Under the pieces are notes generated by a model. The model worked only from the letters and a program-made list of their open reading frames with translations, had not been told where the DNA came from and did no database searches. A stretch of DNA of 64,000 bases, taken from Crocodylus rhombifer (Eukaryota > Chordata > Crocodylia > Crocodylidae). The translations under genes were made by a program, and so were the position numbers. This document shows positions 24,006 to 37,204 of the stretch, piece after piece (positions within the stretch are counted from its first letter, which is position 1; each line of letters opens with the position of its first letter). Location of the stretch: the NCBI GenBank assembly GCA_038503035.1, contig JAVSML010038873.1:1-64000 (forward strand), in the 5' to 3' direction.

Positions 24006-24559
24006 GACAGCCCCGCCGCCCTGGTAAAAGTCAAGTACTGGTAGACTAGAAAACAAAAGGTGGCATGAGTCTAGAGTGTGGGGCAGAGCAGATGGCAAAT
24101 GCAGAGAAGGGAGGAAGGGCCAGGATCAAAACAGTAGGTGAGAGAGGGAGCACTGTGACATGCTGAGAGATCATACTAATACCTGGAGATGGCTCCACTC
24201 CAGACCCTGCATCTACAGTCCCTTGAGTCCCAGAGTGCTCCAAATCCAGACAGGGTCTGGAATATGTGGCTTTAGCTTATTGCGATCACTGGGGATTTGT
24301 TTTACACTGGGCAGTTGCTCAGAAAGAGCTGGACCCATGTGCACAGGAGACTAAAGACTTAGGGAGATCCTTCCTCCACCCCCCAATCCCCGAGTCCTTC
24401 AGAACTGAGCAAGCCTGGCATGTCTCCACGGGAGGGCAGCACCAAGCAGCACGAAGGACTCGGTAGCACTACAGAGCAGGATGTGCACCGGGTTTGCAGG
24501 ACAGAAGTAGTGTTGAGCTTCTGGTCCAACATGAGCAAGACCAAGGATGGAGCTGCTGC

Positions 24560-25380
24560 AATATCTCTGAGTAACCTGTTCCAGTGTTTTACTACCCTCC
24601 TAGTGAGAGAGAGTTTTTCCTAATATCCAACCTCAGCTTTGCTTGTTCCAACTTGAGCCCATTTCTCCTTGTTCTGTCATCTGCCCCCACTGAGAACTTT
24701 CTGTAGCGGGGGGCCCACAACTGGACACAGGACTCCAGATGTGGCCTCACCCATGCTGAATAGGGGGAAATAATTTCCCTCAATCTGCTCGTAACCTTCC
24801 TACCAGTGCAGCACAGGATGCCGTTAGCCTTCTTCTCAACAGGGCTTATATTCAGCTTATTGTTCACTGTAATCCCCAGGTCCTTTTCTGCAGAGCTGCT
24901 GCTTAGCAAGTTGGTCCCCAGCCTGTCTCGGTGCACAGGACTGTTCTGTCCGAAGTGCAGGACTTTGCATGTGTCCTTATTGAACCTCATGCGATTCCTT
25001 TTGGTCCAATCCTTCAATTTGTCTGGGTCACTCTGAATCCTAGCCCTACCCTCCAGTATATCTGCTACCCCCCCAGCTTGGTGTCATCTGCAGACTTGCC
25101 GAGGGTGCACTCTGCCATCTTCCAGGTCGCTGATGAAGACATTGAACAAAACTGGCCCCAGGACTGACCTCTGGGGCACTCCACTTGATACCAGCCGCCA
25201 ACTAAATCAAGCCATTGACTACTACCCTCTGAGCCTGACAATCCAGCCAGTTTTTTGTCCATCTTATAGTGCATTCATCCAGCCTGTACTTCCTAAGCTT
25301 GTTTGCAAGGACATTGTGGGAGCCCGTATCAAAAGCCTTGCTGAAGTCAAGGATACACTTGAAAGAGGCTAAAGCGCTGA
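24560..25380 (-). mobile_element. CR1-type LINE fragment, reverse transcriptase part (broken)
   Basis: On the minus strand, translated pieces show the CR1 reverse-transcriptase signature in order: [28 protein letters not shown], the NRMRFNKDTCKVLHFGQN region, EKDLGITVNNKL, and VRPHLESCVQLWAP. Frames are interrupted and the 5' end is missing, so it is a dead copy. The pieces lie in different frames across 24592-25408, which implies frameshifts. Confidence 0.88.
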
Positions 25381-25616
25381 TGTGCACAGATCCCAGGGAC
25401 AGAGCCAATCAAAAATTGAAAAAAAAATAATAATAATTCTAGGACATTTCAGCATGGAAGTGAAAGAACCACTTCAGTTTGCTTCCACTTCAGCTGCCAT
25501 TTAATTAAACCAAAATAGAAAGGTTTAAAATGAACTCTCCCCATCTCCACTTCTCCCCTCCTTTCTTCCACTATAGAAAAGGGAAAAAACTACGGGAAGA
25601 TGGTGGAAGGGACATT

Positions 25617-25629
25617 CCCCCCCCCCCCC
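25617..25629. repeat. C homopolymer
   Basis: A run of 13 C. Confidence 0.85.
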
Positions 25630-28600
25630 ATACCTTCGGCTACTTGTTGACAGCAGTAAAAACATATGGAAGTAGCATTTGCCCCACTATCCAACACTTT
25701 AATTTACAGTTGGCCAAATCTGACAAACTGTCAGCTACAAAATGCAGATTTTGCTTAATTTTCAGCTGTTTGTATACAAAAACATCAAGCTTTTATTTTA
25801 ACTGCACCTCAGTCACTGAAAAATGTAAGAATATAATTTCTCAGTGACATTTTCATCTTCAACAAACTACTTTCTGACAAGAACTCCTTCGGGTCAGATC
25901 CCTTTGGACTAGATTCCTCTTCTTCCTCCCCAGCGTCATTCATGACCATGCTGACAAGAGATCTTGGCAATCTGGCAGGAGGAAAAGACCTTTTCCCTGG
26001 GTATCCCCAGAGTCCTAAAACTGTTCCAGACTAAATGGGCCTGATACAGTTTTAATGAACTCGCAGTTTCCAGCCTGGCCCACTGCCGTGCAAAACAGAG
26101 GCTGCTGTGCGGTTAGCCTTCTGATACATGGATGTACGTGTCCAAGGCTATAATCATGTAATAGCAATTCCAGAAAAAGAAACATAATGCTGCTAACTTA
26201 AATAAATACATTTCTAGCTTCCCAGAAGTTCTCATCCCTTCACACTTCAGCAACCTCAGAGATGCAGCCCCGTCTGGAGTGGAGCGTGGCAGGTATTAAC
26301 AGTGCCCAGCAATCAAAGATAGGAAGTGGAGTTATTCTGGATTTACACCAGTACAATGACAGCTGGATCTAGCCAAACTGGCACCTGGCCTGGGCTCAGG
26401 AGTTGTGCCTGAGCAAGAACCTGTGATACAGCAAAGCACACCTGGGGCTGCAGAAGGCAGCCGGGGACTAAATGGGCAGCTCACAGAATACAACACTTAT
26501 TCATATAATCACCACTATGACCTACTGGTGGGCCCTTGGTCCTAGCAGGAGGCTTGAATGATGGCACTGGGCTAGACTCATTCACCACTTGGAACGGAAA
26601 CTTTGGGCCACATGAAAGCAGAGTCATCACATATGACCCACAGACATTTAGCCACATGTGACCTGACTCACACTGATGAAACCTTTTGGTTCATCCAGGC
26701 TGTGTAAGGTGTGGGAAGTTGGAATCAGTAGAGCATTGTGGGTGCTGGATCCTGGAGAGAGTCTCCCCAAGTTGGGAAGCCCCAGTCTTGGATAGCTGAT
26801 GAGCAAACTCTTCCAGGTGAGGTCCAGCCAAGCTCCCCGCAGGCTTGGGGCTGGCTCTTCCATTTATTTTGCTCCATCTTTCGCAAACACTCCCCCATCC
26901 TCCCTCCCATCCTTTAAAATTTTCCTGTTTTTTCAAGCCAGCACCTGATGCTGGACTCCATCTCACTTTCCCTTCCTCATTACTCCCTCCATCCCTCAAC
27001 ACCCCTACCCTCTTCTGCCTCCTCCCATCTCTCCCAGTATCACATCCTCAGCCACCTTCTCCCCCAAGCTGCCCGTTCCAGGCCCCTGCACTACAGCTAG
27101 TCTGCAGAGATATCCATTTGCATCTTCCTGGCTTTTAAACTCTCTCCACTTTTCCCTTTCAGTTGCATCCTTTTTTTTTTTTTGCTGCACACCCTCCTGG
27201 TCACCCTCACCTCATTATTGATGGGCACTTGCTTCTTGTTTGGGGTATCTCTGCAAGGCACACATGTGAGGGGAAGACATGGCGTAAAGATAGACTCTAT
27301 TGCATTCAGTAACCAAACACAGTGAATCATCACTTAAAAAAAAAGTTACAGACTACATAAAACACTGGCTTTGGCTATAATTAAACAACACGGTGCTGTC
27401 AGAAGCGTGAATCATTAACTGCTGATATCACTCAAGGTTCTGTGTGTCCCTGCTAGAAATTATCCAGTTATTTACAGTTTAAAAAAAAAAGTCTATGTGG
27501 CTGGATGAGCTGGAAAGCAGGGGAAATAGTTTAATGTCACCAATTGCAGATTAGTGGAACGTGATGATGTTAGCCATTGTACAACCAGAAAACAGGATGG
27601 CCGGCTGCCTGACTCAGGTAATTGGTAGTAGGTGATGGAAGTCACCCAATTAAAGGTCCTCAGCAAGTAGGCCAAGTCTGGGTAGATTCATAAGGATTGA
27701 ATGCTTTTACCATCAGACAACATTAGATGGCTTATGTGGTGTTAAACTGGTCTCAGCCTTGATAGAGAGGTGGTTGCCCCACCTAATTAATAGGCAAACG
27801 AGTTTACGATACCTTTTTAGTGGTCTCAGCAAGCTGCTAGGGACTGTATACAGATGGAAGCTCTGTCCCCCAATCTGTCTCAGATGTACCCCTCCAGATC
27901 AAGACTTGGAACCACTGCTGGGACAATGAAGGGACCTTTCTCTGTGGCTTCAGAAAACACAGATCTTGAGGATTATATTTATATCCAGCACCTCTTTTCC
28001 ATGAATGAGCACATTCAGCATCATTCAGATTTGGAAGAAAAGGATGGAGTTTGCTACAGAGCAGGCAGCTTAATTTTGCATTTGTAAATCGATAGCTCAC
28101 AGATCTCTGCCCTTTCCACCTTGTTGTTAGCAATTATTCTTTGAATAAATCTTCAATACATAAAGCAAACTTATATTGATTGTAAGGCCTTATGTGCTTT
28201 TCTTCAATGATGGTACAAATCATAGCACAATGGATATCTGGGTCCATGCTTATGGCTTGCAGGCACTTCAGTAATTTAATTAATAAGTAATAATTTACTG
28301 AGTGTTGGCAAAAAGCTGAGCTAATTAATTATAATCAGTGGAGCAATACCATTCTCTAGTCCCACTGCACATGTATATGCTCCTGACAAGGAGATGTAGA
28401 TACCTCTTTCTCTATAATTATGGATGCAGATAGATGCTACTCACATGACAATGCGCATCTAATAATGATGAGGTGAAAGGTCATATTGGTGACCTTATTA
28501 GAAGCAATAGCACAAGATAGGACTGTCAAATGCTAACACTACAAGAGGTATTAACATCCTCTTCTTCATGCAGACAGAATGGTCTAATTATATGCAAGCC

Positions 28601-28737
28601 AGCTATTAACTCTTGTTTTTTTCCTGCTACATGAACAATCATGGGATTAAAAAACAGAAAGAAAGAAAGAAAGTAAAAACCTTTATTTTACAGACCAATC
28701 CTGCTAAAGGCTGGAAATATTTTGTAGAATCAGGTCA

Positions 28738-28815
28738 GTCTAAGGGCTGGTCTGTAAGCGACTGCAGAGCTATTGTGGTAAAAGGCACTTTTATCCCAGA
28801 ATAAATCATGTGTGT
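28738..28815 (+). mobile_element. Partial MITE-like end
   Basis: taagggctggtctgtaagcg resembles the left end of the other 'gggcttgtct' elements; no matching right end was found. Weak. Confidence 0.3.
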
Positions 28816-29107
28816 GAAATTACAACAGACTAGCTAAGAAGACAGAATTATACCATGTTTGTTCTGGCAACTGATTTCCATGCATAGAAAACCCCCCTAA
28901 ATTTGTATTTTTTGCACACACAACCTAGTACTCAATCACTGGCCAGTCTCACGAAGTAACACTGGGAGTAGCAGTGTATGGCGAAAAGCAGAGGGCAGGG
29001 AGTGAATGACATCCTGACCTTGCGCTAATGAGTGTCCTGACACAGAGCTCCTAAATTACAATTGCTATTAGCACAAGCAGGGCTGGAGATAGTGGCACAT
29101 GGCTAAG

Positions 29108-29760
29108 TAACAGTGGGTGTGTCTACATGTGCAAATGTGCTGGGGTGGGTTTACTCTAGAGTAATTTACCAGGCAGGTGTCTACACATGCAGGGAAGGGG
29201 GAGCAGATTTTCTGCTCATGGCAGCAGTCTGCTCTCACCCCTGCTGGCCCTGCATTGGCCCTCTGCAACAGCCAGAGGGAGCACTAGGCTCCCCCTGAGT
29301 GCTAGCCCAGGGCCCTGGCAGGGAGCACAGGGCCAGGAGATTGCCGTCTCCTAGCAGAGCCTGGGAGACGGCTCCCTGCCCCCCAGGCACTGCCTGCTGC
29401 CAGGGTGGGCTCTGCCACCAAAGCTCGAGCAGGGACAATGTCCCCCTGCTGCAGCAGCAGGGAGCTCCCAGCCTGGCTCCTATTGAGGGGTAAGAGTCTT
29501 GGAAGAAGCTGGGGGCTGTAGGTCCCAGCCCCCTCCCCCGATCCACCCTTCAAATTTGCTCCCAGTTGGCCATCTACACATTTCATACTGTGCAGTAATT
29601 ACTCCCGAGTACATTTTCTCCTTGTATTTACAGGTAGGAAATTTACTCAAGATTAGAGCAAATTACTGCACAGTAAGCAACACAGTCCACACATGCAGAT
29701 GCTTACTGCACAGTAATTTGCTCCAATCTCAACTGAAGCATCTTGTGTAGATGTGCTCAG
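29108..29760. mobile_element. MITE-like element, possibly composite
   Basis: Left gtgtgtctacatgtgc and right gtgtagatgtgctc are inverted ends. The right part (about 29571-29752) forms its own unit with ccatctacacat ends and a near-perfect hairpin at 29655-29724. The centre (about 29190-29550) is GC-rich and unrelated. Confidence 0.5.
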
Positions 29761-32700
29761 TGATAGGTGAAAATGGTTTCGTTTCCCTGTGGAAAACTCC
29801 AACGAAGAAGCAAAACCAAAAACATATATTTTTATCCAACTCCCTGTTTTCAATCTTCTATCTTCATTTACTTCCTGCACAAAACTTCATTTAGTTGAAA
29901 ATCTAATATCCCATCCAAAACCCAGGAGTTTTTAAATCAACAACAACAAAAAAATGCTCCATTTGTATGGTTAGGATTATGCTCTCATCTCCTGCATGAC
30001 TATGCTCGTCACACAATCTACCACTTTTGTGCAGGGTGCTTGAAAGGACTTTTGATAGTTAGGTGTTAAGGACAACTTGAAGCGTGTTGAACATGCCTTT
30101 GCCCGTCTGTGGTTTGCATCCGAAGCAAAGGAGGAGGTAGACAGTTTTAAGGCCGTAACGAATCAGGTTTCCTGCACCTATCTTAAAAACCCATGTGCTC
30201 CACTTTGAGCTTTTTCTTCCATGCCATTCAAACAGCCACATTATTGCAGCATCTGAAAACAAGAGAGCACAGATGGCAAGAATTCCTAACAGAAACCGAG
30301 AGAGAAATCACACCTCTGCACAACATACGGAAGGTGGATTTCATAGAAATCCCTTCTGACAAAGACATATTTTGGAGCCTCAAACTCTGAAATTTCATAT
30401 AGCCCTAGCAAAACTGTGAAGTTTAAGACAACCAATGTGAAATTTGCTATTTTTGGCAATGAAAATACCTTTCCCCATCCTCTCTAAATGTATTGGTTTT
30501 AAAAGTAAAGTATTGTCTAGGTAAACTATGGAATTACAATTTGTCTTTGTCTATTTTGCTTCCAGTGGAAATCCAACCCTTTTTTCCTTTTTTAAAAAAA
30601 AATATGTAATGTTGTTCTTTTCTTACAAAGTACAAAAGATTACCAAAATCTGAGTAGAGATTTAAAACAAAGCAGCTGTATTGCAAGATGCTGTGTTTTG
30701 TACAGTTACAGCAGATTACCCATCGGCGTATGGTGCTCTGAAGACACAGAGCACTATACAGTGCTAAATATTTTTGCTGTTACACCGTTCTGGGCTGGTC
30801 AGCCGAGGATCAGCGTACCTAAAACACATTTAGGCTCCAAATCTCTGCTCCTATTTATGCAACTCCCCGTGGCCTCGGGACGAATTGTGGGAATGCAACT
30901 CAGGGAGAATTGGGCCTTACTTACGTCTTGTAACTCCTTCTCTCTCCCCCATAGAATAGCCCTGCTTTTAAGGGAAGAAGAAGAATGGATACGTGAAGAG
31001 GTGAAGTTTTTTTTGCCCATGGCAAAAATTAAATCTCTGGCCGAGCTGAGAGAACCTTAACTTCCTGTTTCCTGTTCTAATTAGGAAGTTATATCACCTC
31101 CACCATGTCAATGACCCAATACCTTCAGTGTTATCTAGAGAAGCCAACATGCTGTTTCTGGACCTTCCGTTCCCCATCCTTCTTCCAGAAAAGAAAAAAA
31201 AAAACCCTTTTCATCTCATTTCCCTTTCTATTGCAAAGCTGCTCAGGCCCTTCCCTCCCCCACTGGTACATACTCCTGGAACATACCCGTGACCGTCACT
31301 CAGGCATTTCACTCCCACCCACAAACAGGAAGGAAGTACTTTAGCACATTAAAATGCCAGTGGCCTTTGTCTGACTCTCTTTTATAGTAGTATCACTGTC
31401 TTAACCTAAATAAATGTATAAACAGGGGACAGACATTGCAGCAGCATGAGGCAAGAGCTTCTTCCCTTCCAATGAGTCCATCTAAGCAGCAAATGGAAGG
31501 CAAAATAGAGCAGCTATGTATGCAGCGAGGTACCATTAGTTGAGAGAGGTCCACTGTTTGGCTGGATGTGGGCAGCGACATCAACTTACACCCCTGTGCT
31601 AGGCACCTTGTTAACATTTAAGCAAAAGTCACAACCTTGTTTGCTTTAATTTATCCACATCTGAAGTATCATCATTCCTACAATCACCTTTTCACCTCTG
31701 CTTTTTCTGAGTTGTTAACTCGTCGTATACACCAAAAGGGCATCAGAATAACATTTTTCCTATTGGTTTTACCGCATATTGCAGTTTCTAGCCGGTGCCA
31801 AAGTCAGTGGGGTTTTCTGCTGATGCGGTCACTTATCCATCTGGACATGTACTCAGACCCACCAGGTCATTCCAGGTAGCTCACAAAATAGGCTCACGAT
31901 GGGAGTGCCCATTGTCACACGCCCCCCAGCTGGGCTTGGACTCGGCATTGAAAAGTTCCATATCCCTTTTCTTAGAGGGAGTGGAAAAGCCAGTTAACAC
32001 ACACCAAAAAATCTTGATTTTTTTTTGCAATAGCTTTTAACCAATGACTGAAAGAAAGAGAATAGAACCCAAGTTTATTCAGCACTTCCTATATTTAGGG
32101 AAACAAATCTCAAAATATTTAAATTTAAAAACCGGGACCATCACCAGTCCCGGGAGATGTCCTGCTGTGATCCAAAATACTAACCTGCCCTGAAAGGTTT
32201 CCTCTTTTAGAACAGAGTGGGGTGTTTGATTTCCTATCCCTCCTGAGGTTTCAAAGAGCAGCATCATTAGCTGTGCCAGTGAAGCACCTCCTGCTCACAT
32301 TCAAGGGCTGCCCACGTGCAGGAAATATAGGGAAAGCTTTAGGGAGAGAAATTGAGAGCAGACTCTAGGGTGTGAATGAAGCCGGCACTTGGAGAAGGCA
32401 GACCCAATTAGTGAACAGGGAAAGGCAGACGGATACATTAACAAGATGATCCCTATAGTCGCTTCTGCAACAGGAAAGGGATCTCCGGAGCTGAGCCGCT
32501 CGGCCTGCCATGCCCTGCTGCTATGTGGCCAGCCAAAAGCTGGTTTTGTCTGGACTTTCATATTGCACAACCTCTTGATTTGGGTGCAGACCCCAAGACA
32601 AAGGAAGGGGCAGCAATGGTTCAGTCTGATGTGTCAGTCTTCAGCTGGCTGTTACCGAGCAGTTTAGTGTCACCACTCCAGCCCTTTTCGGGGTGGGGTG

Positions 32701-35561
32701 GCCAGAGAACTTGGCAAATGCAATCCAGCAAGTGAGGCTGAAGGGGGAACTAGGCCTTTACAGGGATGGAGATAAGGGGAAACGCTAAATTTAGACAGAA
32801 ATTAATTAAATGTGCTTTCATCCAAGGCACATTATTAACCCTTAGCTTACCTTAATTATTTTTGAGGGAAGTTAACTAATTGTTCTCCCTCGCTGCATCC
32901 CCAAGGGAAGCCTCAGACCTCTCGCTGCTCTCCCTTTGCCTCTATACCTGCCACTGCGTTCTCCAGTACTCTCCCAGCTCTCTTATATTCCCTTTCCCAG
33001 TATAATCCTATCCTTCACTGTCTGCAGATGCACAATCCCTCTGTGTTCGAGTCCCAAAGGAAATCCTTACTCTTAACACATGCACACATCCAGTCTGACA
33101 TCCCCATTTTGAGGTTAAGACTGGGCCGTGTCGTTTGGCGTTAACAGCAGAAAGATGGCTTGAACAGGGAATACGTGCATTCAAAAATGATCTGATTGCA
33201 GCGCATATGTTTGCAAATCAGAGAGGATTTCTGCCAGCAGGCAGAGGATTTGCATGGGGAAAACAGATCTCGGCTCTGGGGGCAGGGTTTCCTGTAGCAA
33301 GCGAAGCGAGCCATACAGGGGCATGTGGGTAAGGTTCAAGGATGTTTTTGGGAAGTGAGAGGCAGAGTGGTTGGAAACTTGCTCCAAGACAGCGTGCTGC
33401 CTTCCCTTTCAGGAAACCAGGTAGGGAGCCCTGCCCAAAAGCCGTCTACTTCAAATACACAAGTGATGCACCAGATAAAACCTAAAGGCAACCGCACATG
33501 ATCCATGAAAGACTTCGGCAGTAGTGTAAGGATTAATATAGGACGCTCAATGAAAAAGAGAATCAAGAACACAAGGTTGAGCAATGACAACTCCTTGCCA
33601 AAGCACCGAGCACAGTGGGACCTTTACAGGGATGGAGATGGAAATGTATTTAATAACTCATTTGGTACCCCTGACACAGGACCCAAGAAGGCCCTCTTCC
33701 ACTTATTCCTTTGAGATAAAACACAGACGTGCAGAGGCTGGATTTGCTATTTGCAAGCCTTAAGGTGATCAAGTAGAAAGTAGGTCAGCAGCCTGCATAT
33801 TTGCTAGAGGAAGAAGCCTACATTTAATTTTCTGCTGCTGGCGGGAACTCAGTCACAATATCAAGCCACAGGACTTTCCGACCACGTCACAATGTCTTCT
33901 CTCTTTGTGCTCCCAAATCCCCTGTTACAACAGTATGTTTGTCACACAGACAGCTTTAAAATACTTCCTGATTGACCTATATAACAAACCCTAATGCATT
34001 AATGACTAACGTGGGGATAAAAGGTAGCATGGCTTGCTTTGGCTCAAGAAAGGAATTCGTCCACCATTTGGCATTCAGACCAGATGGGGTTTAGATTAGG
34101 AGGGGCAGGGTTACATCTCTCCTCTGAGAGGAGCCCTTCAGGAGGGTCTGTTACTTATCCACTGCCATTTTTCATGAGCTGTTTCTCCTTCATTCCTCTG
34201 TTCCAAGTTTGTCACCTTTATGCCACCCATTTCCTAGCTCCATTGAGCTGGGGCCTTCCTCCACAGAGAGAGAGAGAGCCTGGTTTGTTGAGCTGCTTTC
34301 CAGCAGAAAGGGAAAGAGTGTCTGTGTGCCTGGAGCTGATAAGTGTCTCATCTCCAGTAAGTGCACATTTCTAACGAGTGACACCCTGCAGGATTGCAAA
34401 GACCAGGCCAATCATGAGCAGCGAGCTGACATTCAGAAGTTAAAGCTTTCTTTCTTTTATAAGTGACTGTGAAAGGCCTGATTCTTGGAAGTGCCAAAGC
34501 CCTGAGCCACCCATAAAAAATGTACCTGCACTTGCAGAAAGGGTATTTGTACATTCATTTGCTAACCAGAGGATCAGGGCCATCTCTGTAACTGTATGAT
34601 TAAGTTAGACATGCAATTGCACTTGCACTTGCATTTCTTTAAGGAGCCTGATTTCTGAAGTTTTGAAAACCAAACCGTAAGAAGGGCAGGAGGATGCCAA
34701 ACCACAGAGGGTTTAGCCTCATATTATAAAACACTATTCATAGGTTTTTGTATGACATATTGTGTGAACAGGGTGCTTTACAAAGCAAAGCCAAGAAACA
34801 TTGTCTACCTCAAACCTGCAGAATCTGTAGATAGATTAGGACAAGAAACTACAATTCACGTCAGGGAGGGCGATGGAAAAAATGAGGGCACCAAAACAAG
34901 TGCAGCTCATGGAGAGATCAGGCTTTCAGGATGGAGTCGGAAGAGCAGAGGGAGAATACTTTGCAAATAAAAACAGAGAACAACACTAGATATATGTTCC
35001 TGCGTGAAAGCTGCGGGAGTAGAAACAAACTCTGAAGCCCCAAGGAGGGGAGCTCCACCCTAAGGCTTTTGTAAGCACAATTGAGTTCCTCTGATTCATC
35101 CTTATCTCTGTGCTTCATGGCAATGCAGGGCTGTGGCTCTCTGAGCCCGATCCAACTTCCTTTTCCAGGCCAACATTAAATTGTTGCATCCTACAGGGCC
35201 AGCCTCACCTTGAAATATTTAAGTTTCTTTTCCTCTTCCTGGAAGAGTCTTATTTCTTAGTTGTTAGACAGGCAAACATTTACCTGCACAATTTTTTATT
35301 TCCCTCCTCACTTCTCAGTGCTCATATTCGATTTCTATTTGAACATGCTGGAGTTAGAAGAGCCACATACATAACTGGTCCACAAACAGGGGGAAACTGC
35401 ACCATTTGTTATATTAAACATGACGCCTGTGGGCCTAACCAGTTCCTGAGACTGGTTTTGTTTAAGGTGCTGGTTTCCTTCATGAACTCTAGATGGCCCT
35501 TGTAGAAGCTGCTTTGCTCCTGCAAAAATATTATATAACCCAGAAACTTTGGCTTCCTTGG

Positions 35562-35690
35562 GACACCTGAGGAAGACTCTTTGCACCTGAAATCTTGCCT
35601 AACTTTGCTTCTGACTATACAGTTAGTCCAAGATATTAACCAAAGACACCTTCTCACGTATTTTCTGGACTCTCGTGGCCATAACATCCT
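35562..35690 (+). repeat. Dispersed repeat piece, 'acctgaagaag...aagcttg' type
   Basis: acacctgaggaagactcttt, gcacctgaaatcttgcct and gttagtccaagatattaacc match a dispersed repeat I know from turtles and crocodilians. The family name is uncertain. Confidence 0.4.
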
Positions 35691-36499
35691 TCCTACTCTA
35701 CTGTTGTTTGTATCTGTGGCGCATCACTTTTACAGGTTTTCTTTTTCAGGTGTGCAAATATTAAATTCATTTTGCATTCATAAAGACTTGACTTTATTTT
35801 TGTGCACCGTGTGGAAAGGGAACATCTCCTGGTCAAATCCACCGCCTGATCTACCGATTGCACACCGTAATTTAGAGCAATTACATTAAGTACTTTGAGA
35901 CAAAGGCTGGCTTGAGTCTTCAAAGTAGCAGGTGGATGGATGGTGTTCAATGAGGCCCTGGTTCACTAAAGTGCCCAATTGCTTAATTTTAAGTACTTGC
36001 ATAGTTCATTTGATGTCAGGAAGTATGAAATAACACAAGAAAGGTTATTATTTTGTTATTATTGTTCAGGATCTCAGTAACACCATAAATCTCAGGAGAA
36101 CCTGATCTCCTCAACTTTTGATCTAGAGTCTGGACTCAGGAGTACAGAAAGGACCAAGGCTGCTAAGCTTCTGCGTGCTGCATTTCATTCACAGTTCCTC
36201 CTTCATTTAAAACCTGCCCCATGTCCTAACCCAGGCATCTCAGAATTCAGAATGGAAGGATCCCATCTTGCCATGAAACAGGACAGAAAGAAGATTTGAA
36301 ATTAAAATGTTTAACTTCAAATTAAATCTTTTAGCTATCCTGTCAATCACTTGCCATAATGCAATGCTGGTAATCTGGGAACCGATTCATCTTCCGCGCT
36401 TAAGGAGCATTTTTGCAAATACGCCGTAAGTGCTCCATAATATGTGCATAGAGTCCTGTGCAAATATTAACTCTGCTCTTGATGCAGGAACATCCATGT

Positions 36500-36565
36500 T
36501 CTCGTTACTTCACAATGGGCTCTGAGACACAGAGAGGCAAAGCGACTTGCAAGTTTCCTTCCTGA
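36500..36565 (-). repeat. MIR-like SINE fragment (short)
   Basis: tgagacacagagaggcaaag then cgacttgcaag is reverse MIR-like. Confidence 0.4.
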
Positions 36566-36649
36566 TGATGCAATACAAGAATAGTAAATTGGGTAAAGAA
36601 TCTGAACATCCTATGAGCATGCAAGGTCTTTCTGCAATCACCTCGCCAC

Positions 36650-36955
36650 CTCTGCTGGGAGCGTGTTCCAGATTCTGGTGACCCGTACAGAGAAAAAGGT
36701 TTTTCCTTATGTCCAGGCTGAATTTACCCTCTATCAGCTTATGCCCATTGGTCCTTGTCCTCCCTGGAGGTGCCTTCCTGAAGAGTTGCTCCCCTGGATC
36801 TCGATACTCACCCCTGATATACCTGTAGGCAGCTATCAAGTCTCCTCTCAGCCGTCTCTTACTCAGACTGAACAGGCCCAGTTCCCGGAGTCTCTCCCCA
36901 TAGGGCCTACCCTCCATGCCCTTCACCATATGAGTGGCTCTTCTTTGTACCATCT
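36650..36955 (-). mobile_element. CR1-type LINE fragment, C-terminal RT part
   Basis: Minus-strand translation gives MVKGMEGRPYGERLRELGLF, SLSKRRLRGDLIAAYRYIRG and GKFSLDIRKNLF, the conserved C-terminal stretch of CR1 ORF2. It is truncated at the 5' side near 36955. Confidence 0.85.
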
Positions 36956-37204
36956 CAAGCTTAAAGCCAGAAAAAGCATCAGTTGCAAAAGTTCATCCTG
37001 GGGGGTGGAGAACAAACCACTGAAGTACGTGGGAAAGCAAATCACCTGGAGAAAGCACAAGCAAGAGGGGGGCAACAGGGGAGGCCATTTCATACTTTCT
37101 GAGAAAATAGGGCAATTGTCTAGTTACCTCTGGTGTTTGTGCACAAACGCATGCAGCCTGGGAAACAAGCAGGAAGAACTGGGCACCCGTGCATCGTTAT
37201 AAAA

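Larger units (their letters stand above)
17336..24559. other. Intergenic, no gene recognised
   Basis: Only short open frames with no family resemblance. MIR-like pieces are listed separately; nothing else is supportable. Confidence 0.6.
25381..36649. other. Intergenic, no gene recognised
   Basis: Contains MITE-like elements near 28.7 and 29.1-29.8 kb, a CT-rich tract near 26.9-27.1 kb, an AT-rich block at 28.26-28.5 kb with homeodomain-like TAAT motifs and one repeat piece at 35.6 kb. No coding exon is recognised. Confidence 0.6.

Noticed and set aside
24560..25380. An intact reverse transcriptase gene
   Set aside because: Frames are broken and the 5' part is missing. It is a decayed CR1 copy.
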